DNA of 64,000 nt from AP-15 sp963733945. Its GTDB lineage: Bacteria; Pseudomonadota; Alphaproteobacteria; ATCC43930; CGMCC-115725. A model generated the notes under the pieces. The model had not been told where the DNA came from. It made no database searches and was given only the letters and a program-made list of their open reading frames with translations. Of the stretch, positions 26,644 to 35,551 are shown piece after piece (within the stretch, counting starts at the first letter, position 1; each line of letters opens with the position of its first letter). The translations under genes and the position numbers were made by a program. Location: assembly GCA_963733945.1 (NCBI GenBank), contig CAVTFD010000033.1:62001-126000 (forward strand), in the 5' to 3' direction.

Positions 26644-27282
26644 ATGACCATCCCGACCGGGCGAAGCTGGACCAGTAAGGCCGTCGTACTGTTCCTGGCG
26701 CTGATCGGCAGCATTTTCGTTAGCGGCGCCGGCGCCCTTCCGGCCAACCCGCAGGACAGCGTGCGCAACTTTTACGATGTCTTGCTCTCGACGATGAAAA
26801 ACGGCCGGACCCTCGGGCAGAGCGGGCGCTACGCGGCATTAGCGCCGGTCGTCAGCGGGGTATTCGATGTGCCGTTCATGGCGCGGCTCGCGGTCGGCCC
26901 GTCCTGGGCGACCCTCACCCCAACCGAGCAGCGGCAGCTGATCGTCGCGTTTGGGCGATATGTCTCGGCGACCTACGCCTATCGGTTCGACAACTATTCC
27001 GGCCAGCGGCTCGAGGTCACCGGCGACCAGCCCTATGGCGGCGATGTCATCGTCAAGACCGAGATCGTCGAGTCCGGCAGCGATCCGGTGACCATCAACT
27101 ACTTGATGCGCCAAAACGGCGGTCTGTGGCAGATCTCCGATGTCTACCTCGACGGCACGATCAGCCAACTGGCGACGCAGCGCTCGGAATTTCAATCGAT
27201 CCTGCAACGCGAGGGCTTTGACGGCTTGATCGCGGCGTTGAACCACAAAGCCGATGTGCTGACCAGCAACACGGTGGAATAG
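26644..27282 (+). CDS. MlaC/Ttg2D-family phospholipid or hopanoid carrier (HpnM-like)
   Basis: A 212-residue periplasmic protein. Signal peptide ends near VSGAGALPA. The mature part has DSVRNFYDVLLSTMKNG, PVVSGVFDVPFMARLAVGPS-WATLTPTEQRQLIVAFGRYV, then VIVKTEIVESGSDPVTINYL and WQISDVYLDGTISQLATQRS, the Tol_Tol_Ttg2/MlaC fold; the pattern fits the HpnM subset linked to hopanoid transport. It carries lipids between membranes for an ABC transporter. Strong ribosome site before ATG 26644. The aldo-keto reductase follows 22 bp later. The rest of the Mla or hopanoid system is not in the window. Confidence 0.85.
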   Translation: MTIPTGRSWTSKAVVLFLALIGSIFVSGAGALPANPQDSVRNFYDVLLSTMKNGRTLGQSGRYAALAPVVSGVFDVPFMARLAVGPSWATLTPTEQRQLIVAFGRYVSATYAYRFDNYSGQRLEVTGDQPYGGDVIVKTEIVESGSDPVTINYLMRQNGGLWQISDVYLDGTISQLATQRSEFQSILQREGFDGLIAALNHKADVLTSNTVE

Positions 27283-27304
27283 CGGCAGCGAGCGGGAAAG
27301 CATC

Positions 27305-28168
27305 ATGCCGGCCGCAAATGTCTCCACCGGACCGTCGATGACCCTGACTCTGGGCGGCGGGCCGACCGTCCGCCGTCTCGGTTTCGGGGCGATGCGGGTG
27401 ACCGGACCGGGGGCGTGGGGACCGCCGCGTGACGAGGCTCAGGTGGTGGCTTTGCTGCGGCGGGTCGTCGCCCAGGGCGTCAACTTTATCGACACTGCGG
27501 ATTCCTATGGTCCCGGCGTCAGCGAGAGCCTGCTCGCCAAGGCGCTCTACCCGTATCCGGTGGGGCTGGTGATCGCGACCAAGGGCGGGCTCTTGCGGCC
27601 CGGTCCCGACCAGTGGACGACCGATTGCCGCCCGGAGCATTTGCGGCGTACCTGCGCCGACAGCCTGCGCCGGCTGCGGCTCGACCGCATCGAGCTCTAT
27701 CAGCTGCATGCGGTCGATCGCCGGGTGCCGATCGAGGAATCTGTTGGGGCCCTCGTCGATCTCCAAGCCGAGGGCAAGATCGGCCAGATCGGGCTGTCGA
27801 ACGTATCGGTGGCCGAATTGGCCCGCGCTCGCAAACTCGCGACGATCGTCTCCGTGCAGAATCACTACAATCTGCGCGATCGATCGGATGACCGGCTTGT
27901 CGATCAGTGCGCCGCGGCGGGCATCGCCTTCATCCCATGGTATCCGCTGGCCGCCGGCCGGCTCGCCGCTCCCGGCTCGGCATTGGCCCGGATTGCCGTA
28001 CAGCATCACGCGACCCCGGCTCAGGTTGCGCTGTCGTGGCTGCTCCACCGCTCGCCCGCAATATTGCCGATCCCCGGGACCTCGTCGATCGCCCATTTCG
28101 ACGAAAATCTCGCCGCCGCCGCGCTGCGCCTGACCCCCGTGGAGTTTCGCGCGCTCGCCGCCAGTTAA
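27305..28168 (+). CDS. aldo/keto reductase
   Basis: A 287-residue NADPH-dependent aldo-keto reductase. Catalytic tetrad visible: Asp and Tyr in VNFIDTADSYGPGVSESLLA, Lys in IATKGGLL, and His in IELYQLHAVD. The cofactor-binding C-terminus has LPIPGTSSIAHFDENLAA. Substrate not predictable. It directly follows the MlaC/HpnM gene and probably shares its transcript. A second Met (MTLTLGGGP, 12th residue) is an alternative start that fits the family N-terminus better. Intact. Confidence 0.9.
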   Translation: MPAANVSTGPSMTLTLGGGPTVRRLGFGAMRVTGPGAWGPPRDEAQVVALLRRVVAQGVNFIDTADSYGPGVSESLLAKALYPYPVGLVIATKGGLLRPGPDQWTTDCRPEHLRRTCADSLRRLRLDRIELYQLHAVDRRVPIEESVGALVDLQAEGKIGQIGLSNVSVAELARARKLATIVSVQNHYNLRDRSDDRLVDQCAAAGIAFIPWYPLAAGRLAAPGSALARIAVQHHATPAQVALSWLLHRSPAILPIPGTSSIAHFDENLAAAALRLTPVEFRALAAS

Positions 28169-28340
28169 TTCGCAATGGTCGAGTTTGCTTCGGGGTCGAA
28201 TGCGAACGTCGCCAGAGTTGAGCGGGCGGTCGCGTAATCGCCCTGCCCTTTAAAATCGTCCTGCCCTTTAAAGGTAATTTAACAACATGCCGCCAATCTT
28301 CAGGCAGCTCAACGGAGCTACATCGGTAAGGCAGGTAGCA

Positions 28341-28940
28341 ATGGCGTCTCATCTAACCAGGCGGCTCGGCGAGATTGCCGCGGTGCTGGCCGCGCTTTGC
28401 GCCACCTTGGCGCCGGTCGCGTCAGTCGCAGGCCCGGCAGAATACGAGATCACCTATACCGCGTCGAATGGCGACGCCGCGGACGTGATCCTTACCTTGG
28501 GCAACCCGGCCGGCGGCGGCTACTTCAACATCGCTGCGGCAAGCGGCGTGTGGGACGGCGATCCGATCACCGCCCTGCTCCCGGTGAACGGATATGCCGG
28601 AAACGACAACCTCTTTTCGCCCGAGGGGACCTACTTCACATTCCCCGGCGTCTCGTTTGCAGCCGGAGGAATCGATCTCAATCTCGCCAACGATCTTCCG
28701 GACATTCCGTATACCGAGGATCGGAGCGACAGCGATCCTGGGGGCTACCCGCAATTCGCATTGACCAGCCTCGACCCGAGCCCAATCTCCGAGCCGGCGT
28801 CGTTCGCCCTTCTGGGGACCGCCCTCGTTTGTCTCGGCCTGTTGCGGCGGCTCAACACCGCGCGACCGGCGTCGTCGAGAGCCGTCGTCGACCAGGCCGT
28901 ATCGGCCGCTCAGCCGCCGCCGATTTTGGGAATCAGGTAG
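28341..28940 (+). CDS. PEP-CTERM sorting-signal protein
   Basis: A 199-residue exported protein. Signal peptide: LGEIAAVLAALCATLAPVASVAG. The mature part is Gly/Asp-rich (AEYEITYTASNGDAADVILT). Near the C-terminus is a PEP-CTERM signal: ISEPASFALLGTALVCLGLLRR, with the Glu-Pro-Ala variant of PEP, a TM segment and an RR stop. Exosortase would cleave here and the protein would be displayed or released with exopolysaccharide. Odd: about 28 residues follow the RR, longer than the few usual. The start at 28341 was chosen for the signal peptide; the frame is open from 28287. Its 3' end overlaps the convergent MoaD-like gene by 31 bp. Confidence 0.85.
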   Translation: MASHLTRRLGEIAAVLAALCATLAPVASVAGPAEYEITYTASNGDAADVILTLGNPAGGGYFNIAAASGVWDGDPITALLPVNGYAGNDNLFSPEGTYFTFPGVSFAAGGIDLNLANDLPDIPYTEDRSDSDPGGYPQFALTSLDPSPISEPASFALLGTALVCLGLLRRLNTARPASSRAVVDQAVSAAQPPPILGIR

Positions 28941-29164
28941 ATTTCGCTGTCCGGCTCGAGCGGCGCCAAATAGGCGTCCTGAAAGATCTCGCCATTGATC
29001 GCCACCGCCATCCCCTCCTCGACCTGACGGCCGAGGCCGGGGAAACGGCGATCGAGTTCGAGCACCAAGCGCCGGAAGTTGTTTGCTTCGACATCGAACT
29101 CGGAGAGCCCGCCGGTAAACCGGCGGGCGGCCGAGCCTGAAATCACGACGTGCGGCATCGTCAA
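28910..29164 (-). CDS. MoaD/ThiS-family sulfur carrier
   Basis: An 84-residue beta-grasp protein: NNFRRLVLELDRRFPGLGRQ, EEGMAVAINGEIFQDAYLAP and a C-terminus ending YLIPKIGGG, with the terminal Gly-Gly that is adenylated and thiocarboxylated in this family. It is the last gene of the molybdenum hydroxylase operon, which suggests a role in molybdopterin supply or in sulfur delivery to those enzymes. An internal start (MPHVVISG at 29158) is possible. A repeat element lies between it and the large-subunit gene upstream. Confidence 0.82.
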   Translation of the reverse strand: MTMPHVVISGSAARRFTGGLSEFDVEANNFRRLVLELDRRFPGLGRQVEEGMAVAINGEIFQDAYLAPLEPDSEIYLIPKIGGG

Positions 29165-29217
29165 TACCCTTCTGCGCGGACGCAGACCAAAAGGCTCAAC
29201 GGCAACAAAAACCGACG

Positions 29218-29341
29218 GTCATTGCGAGAAGCGAAGCGACGAAGCAATCTCGATGGTCGGCAGAGCAAAGCCGGAACGAGATTGCCTCGCGGAGCCTGTC
29301 CTCGGGCGGCCTAGGGCCGGACCCGTGGGCTCGCAATGACA
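29218..29341. repeat. dispersed inverted repeat (GTCATTGCGAG family)
   Basis: GTCATTGCGAGAAGCGAAGC at one end and GCTCGCAATGAC at the other, with GAAGCAATCTC / GAGATTGCCTC inner arms. A related copy lies at 37672-37747. Non-coding, between moaD-like and large-subunit genes of one operon, so it is probably transcribed as a hairpin. Confidence 0.75.
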
Positions 29342-29350
29342 CCGCGCGGC

Positions 29351-31642
29351 CTACTCCGCGGCTTTGAGCGCCGGCTGCTGTGCGTCGAGTGCGGCACGCA
29401 GTCGCGGAGGCGACATCGGCAGATCGCGCAGGCGCACCCCGGTCGCGGCGGCGATCGCGTTGGCAACGGCGGCCATCGGCGGCACGATCGGCACCTCGCC
29501 GACGCCGCGAGCACCGAACGGATGGCGCGGGTTGGGCACCTCGACGATGACCGCCTCGATCATCGGCATGTCCGACGCGACCGGACAACGGTAATCGAGA
29601 AAGCCCGGATTTTCGAGCCGGCCGTCCTTGTCGTAGATGTACTCCTCGTTCAACGCCCAGCCGACGCCTTGGGCCACGCCGCCCTGGATCTGCCCCTCGA
29701 CATAGGAGGGATGGATCGCCCGCCCTACATCCTGGATCGCGGTATAGCGCAGGATTTTGACGTGGCCGGTCTCGGGGTCGACCTCGACATCGCAAATATG
29801 CGTCGCAAAGCCAGGGCCCGCCCCTTGCGCATTGACCGACACCTCGGCGGTAATCGGCCCGCCGGTGCGGCCCGATTTGGCGGCGATGGCGGCCAGGGGC
29901 AACGGCTCGAAGCTGCCGGCGTTGGCGCCGGCCGGGAACGCCTTACCGTCCTTCCATTCGACCGCGTCGGGGCTGATGTCCCAGATCATCGCGGCGCGCT
30001 TCTTCAACTCGTCGACGACCTTCTCGGCGGCTTGCGTCGTGGCCATGCCGGTCGCGAAGGTGACGCGGCTGCCGCCGGTCAGGAACGAAAAACCGATCGA
30101 GCTGGTATCGGCGACGATCGGACGGACGCGCTCGACCGGGATGCCGAGGATCTCTGCCGCCATCATCGCCATCGAGGCGCGCGATCCGCCGATATCCGGG
30201 GTGCCAACGGCGACGACCGCCGTGCCATCCTCGTTGATGTGGCAGGCCGCACTCAACTCGCCGCCGATGTTGAACCAAAAGCCGGAGGCGATGCCGCGGC
30301 CTTGGTTGGGGCCGAGCTTTTCCTTCAGATGCGGGTGGTTCTTGGCCGCGTCGACGGTCTCGGCGTAGCCGATATTGACATGCGTCGGGCCGTGCGCGGT
30401 CTTGGTGCCGTCCTTGGCGGCATTCTTCTCGCGCAGCAATAGCGGGTCGATGCCGAGCTGGCCGGCCAGTTCGTCGATGCAGCTTTCGACACCATAGGAC
30501 GAAATCGGTGCTCCCGGCGCGCGATAGGCCGCCACCTTCGGCCGGTTCGAGACGACATCGTAGCCGACGATGTTGACGTTGGGGATGTCGTACATCGCAA
30601 AGCCGCACATGCAGCCCGGCCCTATCGGCGATCCCGGGAAGGCGCCGGCCTGGTATTTGAGCGTAAGGTCGGCGGCGACGATCCGCCCATCCTTCTTGGC
30701 GCCGATCTTGACCTCGATGACGCCGCCGGAAGTCGGCCCGGTGCCGCGGAACACTTCCTCGCGGCTCATCACCATCTTTACCGGCCGGCCCGACTTTTTG
30801 GCCATCGCCAGGGCCAGCGGCTCGAGATAGACGAGGGTCTTGCCGCCAAAGCCACCGCCGATCTCGGCCGGGATCGCGCGGATTTGCGAGATGTCGATGC
30901 CGAGCAATTTGGCGCAGTAAGCGCGGACCATGAACTGGCCCTGGCTCGAGCTCCAGATCGTGCATTGCCCATCGGCCGCCATCGAGACGACGCAGGCGTG
31001 CGGCTCAATATAGGCCTGGTGTACCGGCTTGGTCGTATAGCGCCGCTCGATGATGACATCGGCCTCGCGGAAGCCCGCGTCGATATCGCCCTTGGCGAAG
31101 GCCACCCGCTTGGCGATGTTGGAGGGATGGGTTGGCTTAGGGTCGACGCCCTGGGTGAACAGATCGTCGTGCAGCAGCGGCGCGTCGGGCTTCATCGCCT
31201 CTTCGACGTCGATCACATGCGGCAGCACGTGATAGGCGACCTCGATCAGCTCGCAGGCCTGCTCGGCGATTGCCGGAGAGACCGCGGCAACCGCCGCCAC
31301 GGCGTGCCCGTCATAGAGCGCTCGGTCGCGCGCCATGCAGTTTTGCGACAGGTCGCGGAAATTCATCGGCCCCTCGCCGACGAACGCCTCTTCCGACGGG
31401 ATCGGCGGGAAATCCTCCCAGGTGATCACCGCCTTGACCCCGGGCAATGCCTTTGCCTTTTCGGTGTTGATCGACAGGATGCGGGCATGCGCGTGCGGGC
31501 TGCGCTTGACCTTGCCCCACAGCATGCCCGGCATGACCATGTCGGCGCCGAAATTGGCCCGGCCGGTGACTTTATCGACCCCGTCCGGGCGAACCGGGCG
31601 AGTGCCGACAACTTTCTGGAATTCCTTGGCGATGAACGTCAT
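29351..31642 (-). CDS. molybdenum hydroxylase large subunit (xanthine dehydrogenase/CoxL family), copy 1
   Basis: A 763-residue molybdopterin-binding subunit. Start MTFIAKEFQKVVGTRPVRPD. Motifs: GRANFGADMVMPGMLWGKVK at the N-terminal domain, GGGFGGKT and AYRAPGAPISS in the Mo-binding domain, and the catalytic Glu in GARGVGEVPIVPP near the C-terminus. The AYRAPG loop differs from the Cys-containing loop of true CO dehydrogenase, so it hydroxylates some other substrate (aldehyde, N-heterocycle or aromatic). Very similar, colinear and equal in length to the next gene upstream, hence a tandem duplicate. All active-site motifs are present in both copies. A REP-type palindrome lies between them. 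Confidence 0.9.
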   Translation of the reverse strand: MTFIAKEFQKVVGTRPVRPDGVDKVTGRANFGADMVMPGMLWGKVKRSPHAHARILSINTEKAKALPGVKAVITWEDFPPIPSEEAFVGEGPMNFRDLSQNCMARDRALYDGHAVAAVAAVSPAIAEQACELIEVAYHVLPHVIDVEEAMKPDAPLLHDDLFTQGVDPKPTHPSNIAKRVAFAKGDIDAGFREADVIIERRYTTKPVHQAYIEPHACVVSMAADGQCTIWSSSQGQFMVRAYCAKLLGIDISQIRAIPAEIGGGFGGKTLVYLEPLALAMAKKSGRPVKMVMSREEVFRGTGPTSGGVIEVKIGAKKDGRIVAADLTLKYQAGAFPGSPIGPGCMCGFAMYDIPNVNIVGYDVVSNRPKVAAYRAPGAPISSYGVESCIDELAGQLGIDPLLLREKNAAKDGTKTAHGPTHVNIGYAETVDAAKNHPHLKEKLGPNQGRGIASGFWFNIGGELSAACHINEDGTAVVAVGTPDIGGSRASMAMMAAEILGIPVERVRPIVADTSSIGFSFLTGGSRVTFATGMATTQAAEKVVDELKKRAAMIWDISPDAVEWKDGKAFPAGANAGSFEPLPLAAIAAKSGRTGGPITAEVSVNAQGAGPGFATHICDVEVDPETGHVKILRYTAIQDVGRAIHPSYVEGQIQGGVAQGVGWALNEEYIYDKDGRLENPGFLDYRCPVASDMPMIEAVIVEVPNPRHPFGARGVGEVPIVPPMAAVANAIAAATGVRLRDLPMSPPRLRAALDAQQPALKAAE

Positions 31643-31688
31643 GAAGCCTCACCTCTGATGAGCCCTTCACCCTCCCGCTGATCTGGGT

Positions 31689-31735
31689 ATCTCCCTCTCC
31701 CCGCGAGCGGGGAGAGGGTTGGGGTGAGGGGCAGT
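31689..31735. repeat. REP palindrome between the two large-subunit genes
   Basis: CTCCCTCTCCCC-GCGA-GCGGGGAGAGG with a trailing TTGGGGTGAGGGG: a common alphaproteobacterial intergenic palindrome. In the transcript it would form a strong hairpin between the two duplicate genes and could lower expression or stability of the distal one. Confidence 0.75.
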
Positions 31736-31738
31736 TAA

Positions 31739-34030
31739 CTACTCAGCCGCCGCGCGCATCGGCTCCGACGCGTCGAGCGCCGCCAGCAGCCGCGGTGGCG
31801 ACATCGGCAGGTCGCGCAGCCGGATCCCGGTCGCGTCGGCGATCGCATTGGCGACCGCGGCCATCGGCGGCACGATCGGCACCTCTCCGACGCCGCGCGC
31901 GCCGAACGGATGGCGCGGGTTCGGCACCTCGATCAGGACCGTATCGATCATCGGCATGTCCGAGGCAACCGGACAGCGGTAATCGAGGAAGCCGGGGTTC
32001 TCCAGCCTTCCGTCCTTGTCGTAGATGTACTCCTCGCTGAGCGCCCAGCCGACGCCCTGCGCCACGCCGCCCTGCATCTGCCCCTCGACATAGGAGGGGT
32101 GGATCGCGCGGCCGACATCCTGGATCGCCGTGTAGCGCAGGATCTTGACGTGGCCGGTCTCCTTGTCGACCTCGACATCGCAGATGTGGGTCGTAAACCC
32201 GGGGCCTTGGCCTTGCGCGTTGATCTGCACCTCGGCGCTGATCGGCCCGCCGGTGCGCGCCGATTTTGCTGCGAGTTCCGCCAAGGGCAGCGGTTCGAAG
32301 CTGCCGGCGTTAGCGCCGGCCGGGAACGCCTTGCCGTCCCGCCACTCGACCGCCTCGGGGCTGATATCCCACGTCACCGCGGCGCGCTTCTTGAGCTCTT
32401 CGACGACCTTCTGCGCGGATTGCGTTACCGCCATGCCGCCGGCAAAGGTGACGCGGCTGCCGCCGGTCGAAGCGCTGAAGCCGATCGCCGTCGTGTCGCC
32501 TACGACCGGGCGCACGCTCTCGAACGGCACGCCCAGCACTTCGGCAACCATCATCGCCATCGAGGCGCGCGAGCCGCCGATATCGGGGTGCCCTTCGGTC
32601 ACGGTGACGGTGCCGTCCTCGTTGACATGGCAGGCGGCACTCGATTCACCACCGGCATTGTGCCAGTAGCCGGAGGCGATGCCGCGGCCCTGGTTAGGGC
32701 CGAGCCGGGTCTTGAGATGCTCATGCGCCTTGGCGGCCTCGAGCGTCTGCTGATAGCCGATGTTGACCCAGGTCGGTCCGTGCGTCGCCTTGGTGCCGTC
32801 CTTGGCCCCGTTCATCTCGCGCAGCCGCAGCGGGTCGATCTTCAGCTCGCGCGCCAGCTCATCCATGCAGCTTTCGACCGCGAACGAGCCGATCGGCGCG
32901 CCCGGTGCGCGGTAGGCGGCAACTTTGGGGCGGTTGCACAAAACGTCGTAGCCGATCGTTTCGGCATTCGGCAAGTCGTAGACCGCGAGCCCGCAGATGC
33001 AGCCCTGCTGAACCGGCGAGCCCTGGAACGCGCCCGACTGGTATTTGAGCACGGTCTTCGCGGCGGTGATATGGCCGTCCTTCTTGGCGCCGAGCTTGAC
33101 TTCGACGACGGCGCCGGAGGTCGGTCCGGTCGCCCGGAACACCTCTTCGCGGCTCATCACGATCTTGACCGGGCGGCCCGATTTCTTCGACAGCATATAG
33201 GCGACCGGCTCGAGATAGACGATCGTCTTGCCGCCGAAGCCGCCGCCGATCTCGGCCGGGATCGCCCGGATATTGGCGATGTCGGCGCCGACGATGCGGG
33301 CGGTGTAGCCGCGGACCATGAACTGGCCCTGGCTTGAGCTCCAGATCGTGGTTTGCCCGTCGGGTGCGACCGAAACCACGCAGGCATGCGGCTCAATATA
33401 GCCCTGGTGCACCGGCTTGGTCGTATAGCGCCGCTCGATCACGATTTCGGCTTCGCGGAACCCGGCCTCGACATCGCCCTTGGCGAAGCGCACCACCTTC
33501 GAAACGTTGGAGGGCTTGGTCGGCTTGGGGTCGACGCCCGCGGTGAAGATGTCGTCATGCAGCAGCGGCGCGTCCGGCGCCATCGCCGCCTCGACATCCA
33601 TGACGTGCGGCAATACCTCGTATTCGACCTCGATCAGATCGAGCGCCTGATCGGCGATCGCTGGAGAGATGGCGGCGACCGCGGCCACCGCATGACCCTC
33701 GTAGAGCGCCTTGCCGATCGCCATGCAGTTGCGTGACAAATCCCACAGATTGGCCGGCGCGGCGCCGAGAGCGCGCTTATCCGGCGGGATATGCGGGAAA
33801 TCGGCGCGCGTGGTAACCGCCTTGACCCCCGGAAGCGCCATCGCCTTGTCGGTATTGATCGACAGGATGCGGGCATGGGCATGCGGGCTGCGCTTGATCT
33901 TGCCCCACAGCATCCCCGGCATCACCATGTCGGCGCCGAAATTGGCCCGCCCGGTGACCTTGTCGACGCCGTCGGGGCGGATCGGGCGGGTGCCGACGAC
34001 CTTCAGGGTTTCTTTATCGAGAAAACTCAT
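31739..34030 (-). CDS. molybdenum hydroxylase large subunit (xanthine dehydrogenase/CoxL family), copy 2
   Basis: A 763-residue paralogue of the downstream gene, directly following the 2Fe-2S subunit gene (ATGA overlap at 34027-34030). Same motif order: GRANFGADMVMPGMLWGKIK, GGGFGGKT, AYRAPGAPIGSFAVESCMDE and GARGVGEVPIVPP with the catalytic Glu. Differences from copy 1 include the residue pairs after AYRAPGAPI (GSF against SSY) and many conservative changes along the protein, so the copies are diverged, not a fresh duplication. Being next to the small subunits this is presumably the original partner. Confidence 0.9.
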   Translation of the reverse strand: MSFLDKETLKVVGTRPIRPDGVDKVTGRANFGADMVMPGMLWGKIKRSPHAHARILSINTDKAMALPGVKAVTTRADFPHIPPDKRALGAAPANLWDLSRNCMAIGKALYEGHAVAAVAAISPAIADQALDLIEVEYEVLPHVMDVEAAMAPDAPLLHDDIFTAGVDPKPTKPSNVSKVVRFAKGDVEAGFREAEIVIERRYTTKPVHQGYIEPHACVVSVAPDGQTTIWSSSQGQFMVRGYTARIVGADIANIRAIPAEIGGGFGGKTIVYLEPVAYMLSKKSGRPVKIVMSREEVFRATGPTSGAVVEVKLGAKKDGHITAAKTVLKYQSGAFQGSPVQQGCICGLAVYDLPNAETIGYDVLCNRPKVAAYRAPGAPIGSFAVESCMDELARELKIDPLRLREMNGAKDGTKATHGPTWVNIGYQQTLEAAKAHEHLKTRLGPNQGRGIASGYWHNAGGESSAACHVNEDGTVTVTEGHPDIGGSRASMAMMVAEVLGVPFESVRPVVGDTTAIGFSASTGGSRVTFAGGMAVTQSAQKVVEELKKRAAVTWDISPEAVEWRDGKAFPAGANAGSFEPLPLAELAAKSARTGGPISAEVQINAQGQGPGFTTHICDVEVDKETGHVKILRYTAIQDVGRAIHPSYVEGQMQGGVAQGVGWALSEEYIYDKDGRLENPGFLDYRCPVASDMPMIDTVLIEVPNPRHPFGARGVGEVPIVPPMAAVANAIADATGIRLRDLPMSPPRLLAALDASEPMRAAAE

Positions 34031-34512
34031 CGCGCGGCCTCCTGTCGCATGACCGCGGCGGCGTCCAGCACCGCGCGGATGATCTTGTCATAGCCGGTGC
34101 AGCGGCAAAGGTTGCCGGCGAGCCAATAGCGGGTCTCTTCTTCGGTCGGGTTCAGATTCTCGTCGAGCAACGCCTTGGCCGCGACGATGAAGCCTGGGGT
34201 GCAGAAACCGCACTGCAGCGCGGCATGTTCGAGGAATTTCTGCTGCACCGGGTGCAGGTGATCGCCCTGGGCGATGCCCTCGACGGTCGTGATCTTGCGG
34301 CCCTCGGCTTCGGCGCCAAGCATCAGGCACGAACAGGCGATCCGCCCGTCGACGATCACTGTGCAGGCGCCGCAATCGCCCGAGCTGCAGCCTTCCTTAC
34401 TGCCGGTCAGATTGAGCTCGTCGCGCAGCACGTCCAGCAGGGTCTGCTGCGGCTCGCACAGAAATTCGACAGGCTCACCATTGATGACGGTTGATACGTG
34501 GTGTTTGGCCAT
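34027..34512 (-). CDS. 2Fe-2S subunit of molybdenum hydroxylase (CoxS type)
   Basis: A 161-residue electron-transfer subunit with two [2Fe-2S] clusters. Plant-type cluster: GCSSGDCGACTVIVDG with an upstream and downstream Cys. Second cluster: LQCGFCTPGFI and GNLCRCTGYDKII. Normal length and motif spacing. Its ATG at 34512 overlaps the stop codon of the FAD subunit (TAATG) and its stop overlaps the start of the large subunit, so the genes are translationally coupled. Confidence 0.94.
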   Translation of the reverse strand: MAKHHVSTVINGEPVEFLCEPQQTLLDVLRDELNLTGSKEGCSSGDCGACTVIVDGRIACSCLMLGAEAEGRKITTVEGIAQGDHLHPVQQKFLEHAALQCGFCTPGFIVAAKALLDENLNPTEEETRYWLAGNLCRCTGYDKIIRAVLDAAAVMRQEAAR

Positions 34513-35381
34513 TAGCGTGCTCCAGCGCGTTCAAAGGCGATTGCGGCCGCCCGGCGTGCCAGGACGCCGGCGACCTTGATCCGGTATTCGATCGTGCCGC
34601 GTTTGTCGGTGATTGGGTTGCAGGCGTGCCCCGCGGCAGCGTCCAGCGCCGCCAATGTCGGCTCGTCGAGCCGGTGTCCGATCAACGCCTTGGCAGACAC
34701 TTCGCAGACGATCTGGGTCGGCGCCACTGCCCCGAGCACGACCCTCGCATCAGTGCAAACGCCGCTGTTGTCGAGTGTGACATTGACCGCGACGCCGGCC
34801 ACGGCGATGTCCATCTCGGTTCGCGGGATAAAGCGCAGATAGGCGTCGGACTGGTGCGGCTTGGGTTTGGGTATGTGAAACTCGACGATGAACTCGCCCT
34901 TGGCGAGCGAGGTCCGGCCGGGTCCAGTGACAATCGCCTCGACCGGGGTTTCGCGTTTGCCGCTGGGGCCGGCGATCACGCAAGTGGCGCGCGCCGCGAT
35001 CAGCGCCGGAACGCTGTCGGCGGCCGGCGAGGCGTTGCACAGATTGCCGGCGAGCGAGGCCCGTGCCTGGATCTGCTCCGAGCCGATCAGATCGAGGCCC
35101 TCGACGATCCCCGGCCAGGCCTGGGTCAGCGCCTTGTGTTCATAGACCACAGCCCCGGGCGTCGAGGCGCCGATGACGAATTGGTTGGCCTCCTCGCGGA
35201 TGCCGATCATTCCCGGTATTCTTTTGGTGTCGACGATCAAATCGGGCTTCATCCGGCCCGACCGCAGCTGCACCAGCAAATCGGTTCCGCCGGCCAACAC
35301 CTTAGCCGTGCCGGAAGCGCCGGCGAGCATCTTGACCGCCTCGTCGACGCTGGTCGGTGCAGCAAAGCTCAGACTGGGCAT
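34512..35381 (-). CDS. FAD-binding subunit of molybdenum hydroxylase (CoxM type)
   Basis: A 289-residue flavoprotein subunit passing electrons from the Fe-S clusters to an acceptor. FAD-binding motifs: AKVLAGGTDLLVQLRSGRMK (the AGGTDL loop) and ARASLAGNLCNASPAADSVP (the GN-N/S-PAAD loop). The ATG at 35381 follows a strong GGAGGGAAC ribosome site, so it is the true start although the frame is open 21 codons further. First gene of the operon FAD - 2Fe-2S - large subunit 2 - large subunit 1 - MoaD-like. Confidence 0.92.
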   Translation of the reverse strand: MPSLSFAAPTSVDEAVKMLAGASGTAKVLAGGTDLLVQLRSGRMKPDLIVDTKRIPGMIGIREEANQFVIGASTPGAVVYEHKALTQAWPGIVEGLDLIGSEQIQARASLAGNLCNASPAADSVPALIAARATCVIAGPSGKRETPVEAIVTGPGRTSLAKGEFIVEFHIPKPKPHQSDAYLRFIPRTEMDIAVAGVAVNVTLDNSGVCTDARVVLGAVAPTQIVCEVSAKALIGHRLDEPTLAALDAAAGHACNPITDKRGTIEYRIKVAGVLARRAAAIAFERAGAR

Positions 35382-35551
35382 GTTCCCTCCTGATTGACGC
35401 GGGGCACAGTCCCGCCGAGATACGCTGACGCAATGCGGCGGCATCTAGGGCAAGCGCCAAGCACCGCGTCGTCTTCGATTACACTACCATCCTATGCGGC
35501 GTGAAGCGCTATGTTCCGATGTCTCGGCAGGATCCCGCGCTGCGCCGCACC

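Noticed and set aside
29351..34030. True CO dehydrogenase (CoxL form I) for the large subunits
   Set aside because: The active-site loop reads AYRAPGAP, not the Cys-containing form I loop, so only the wider xanthine dehydrogenase family is supported.
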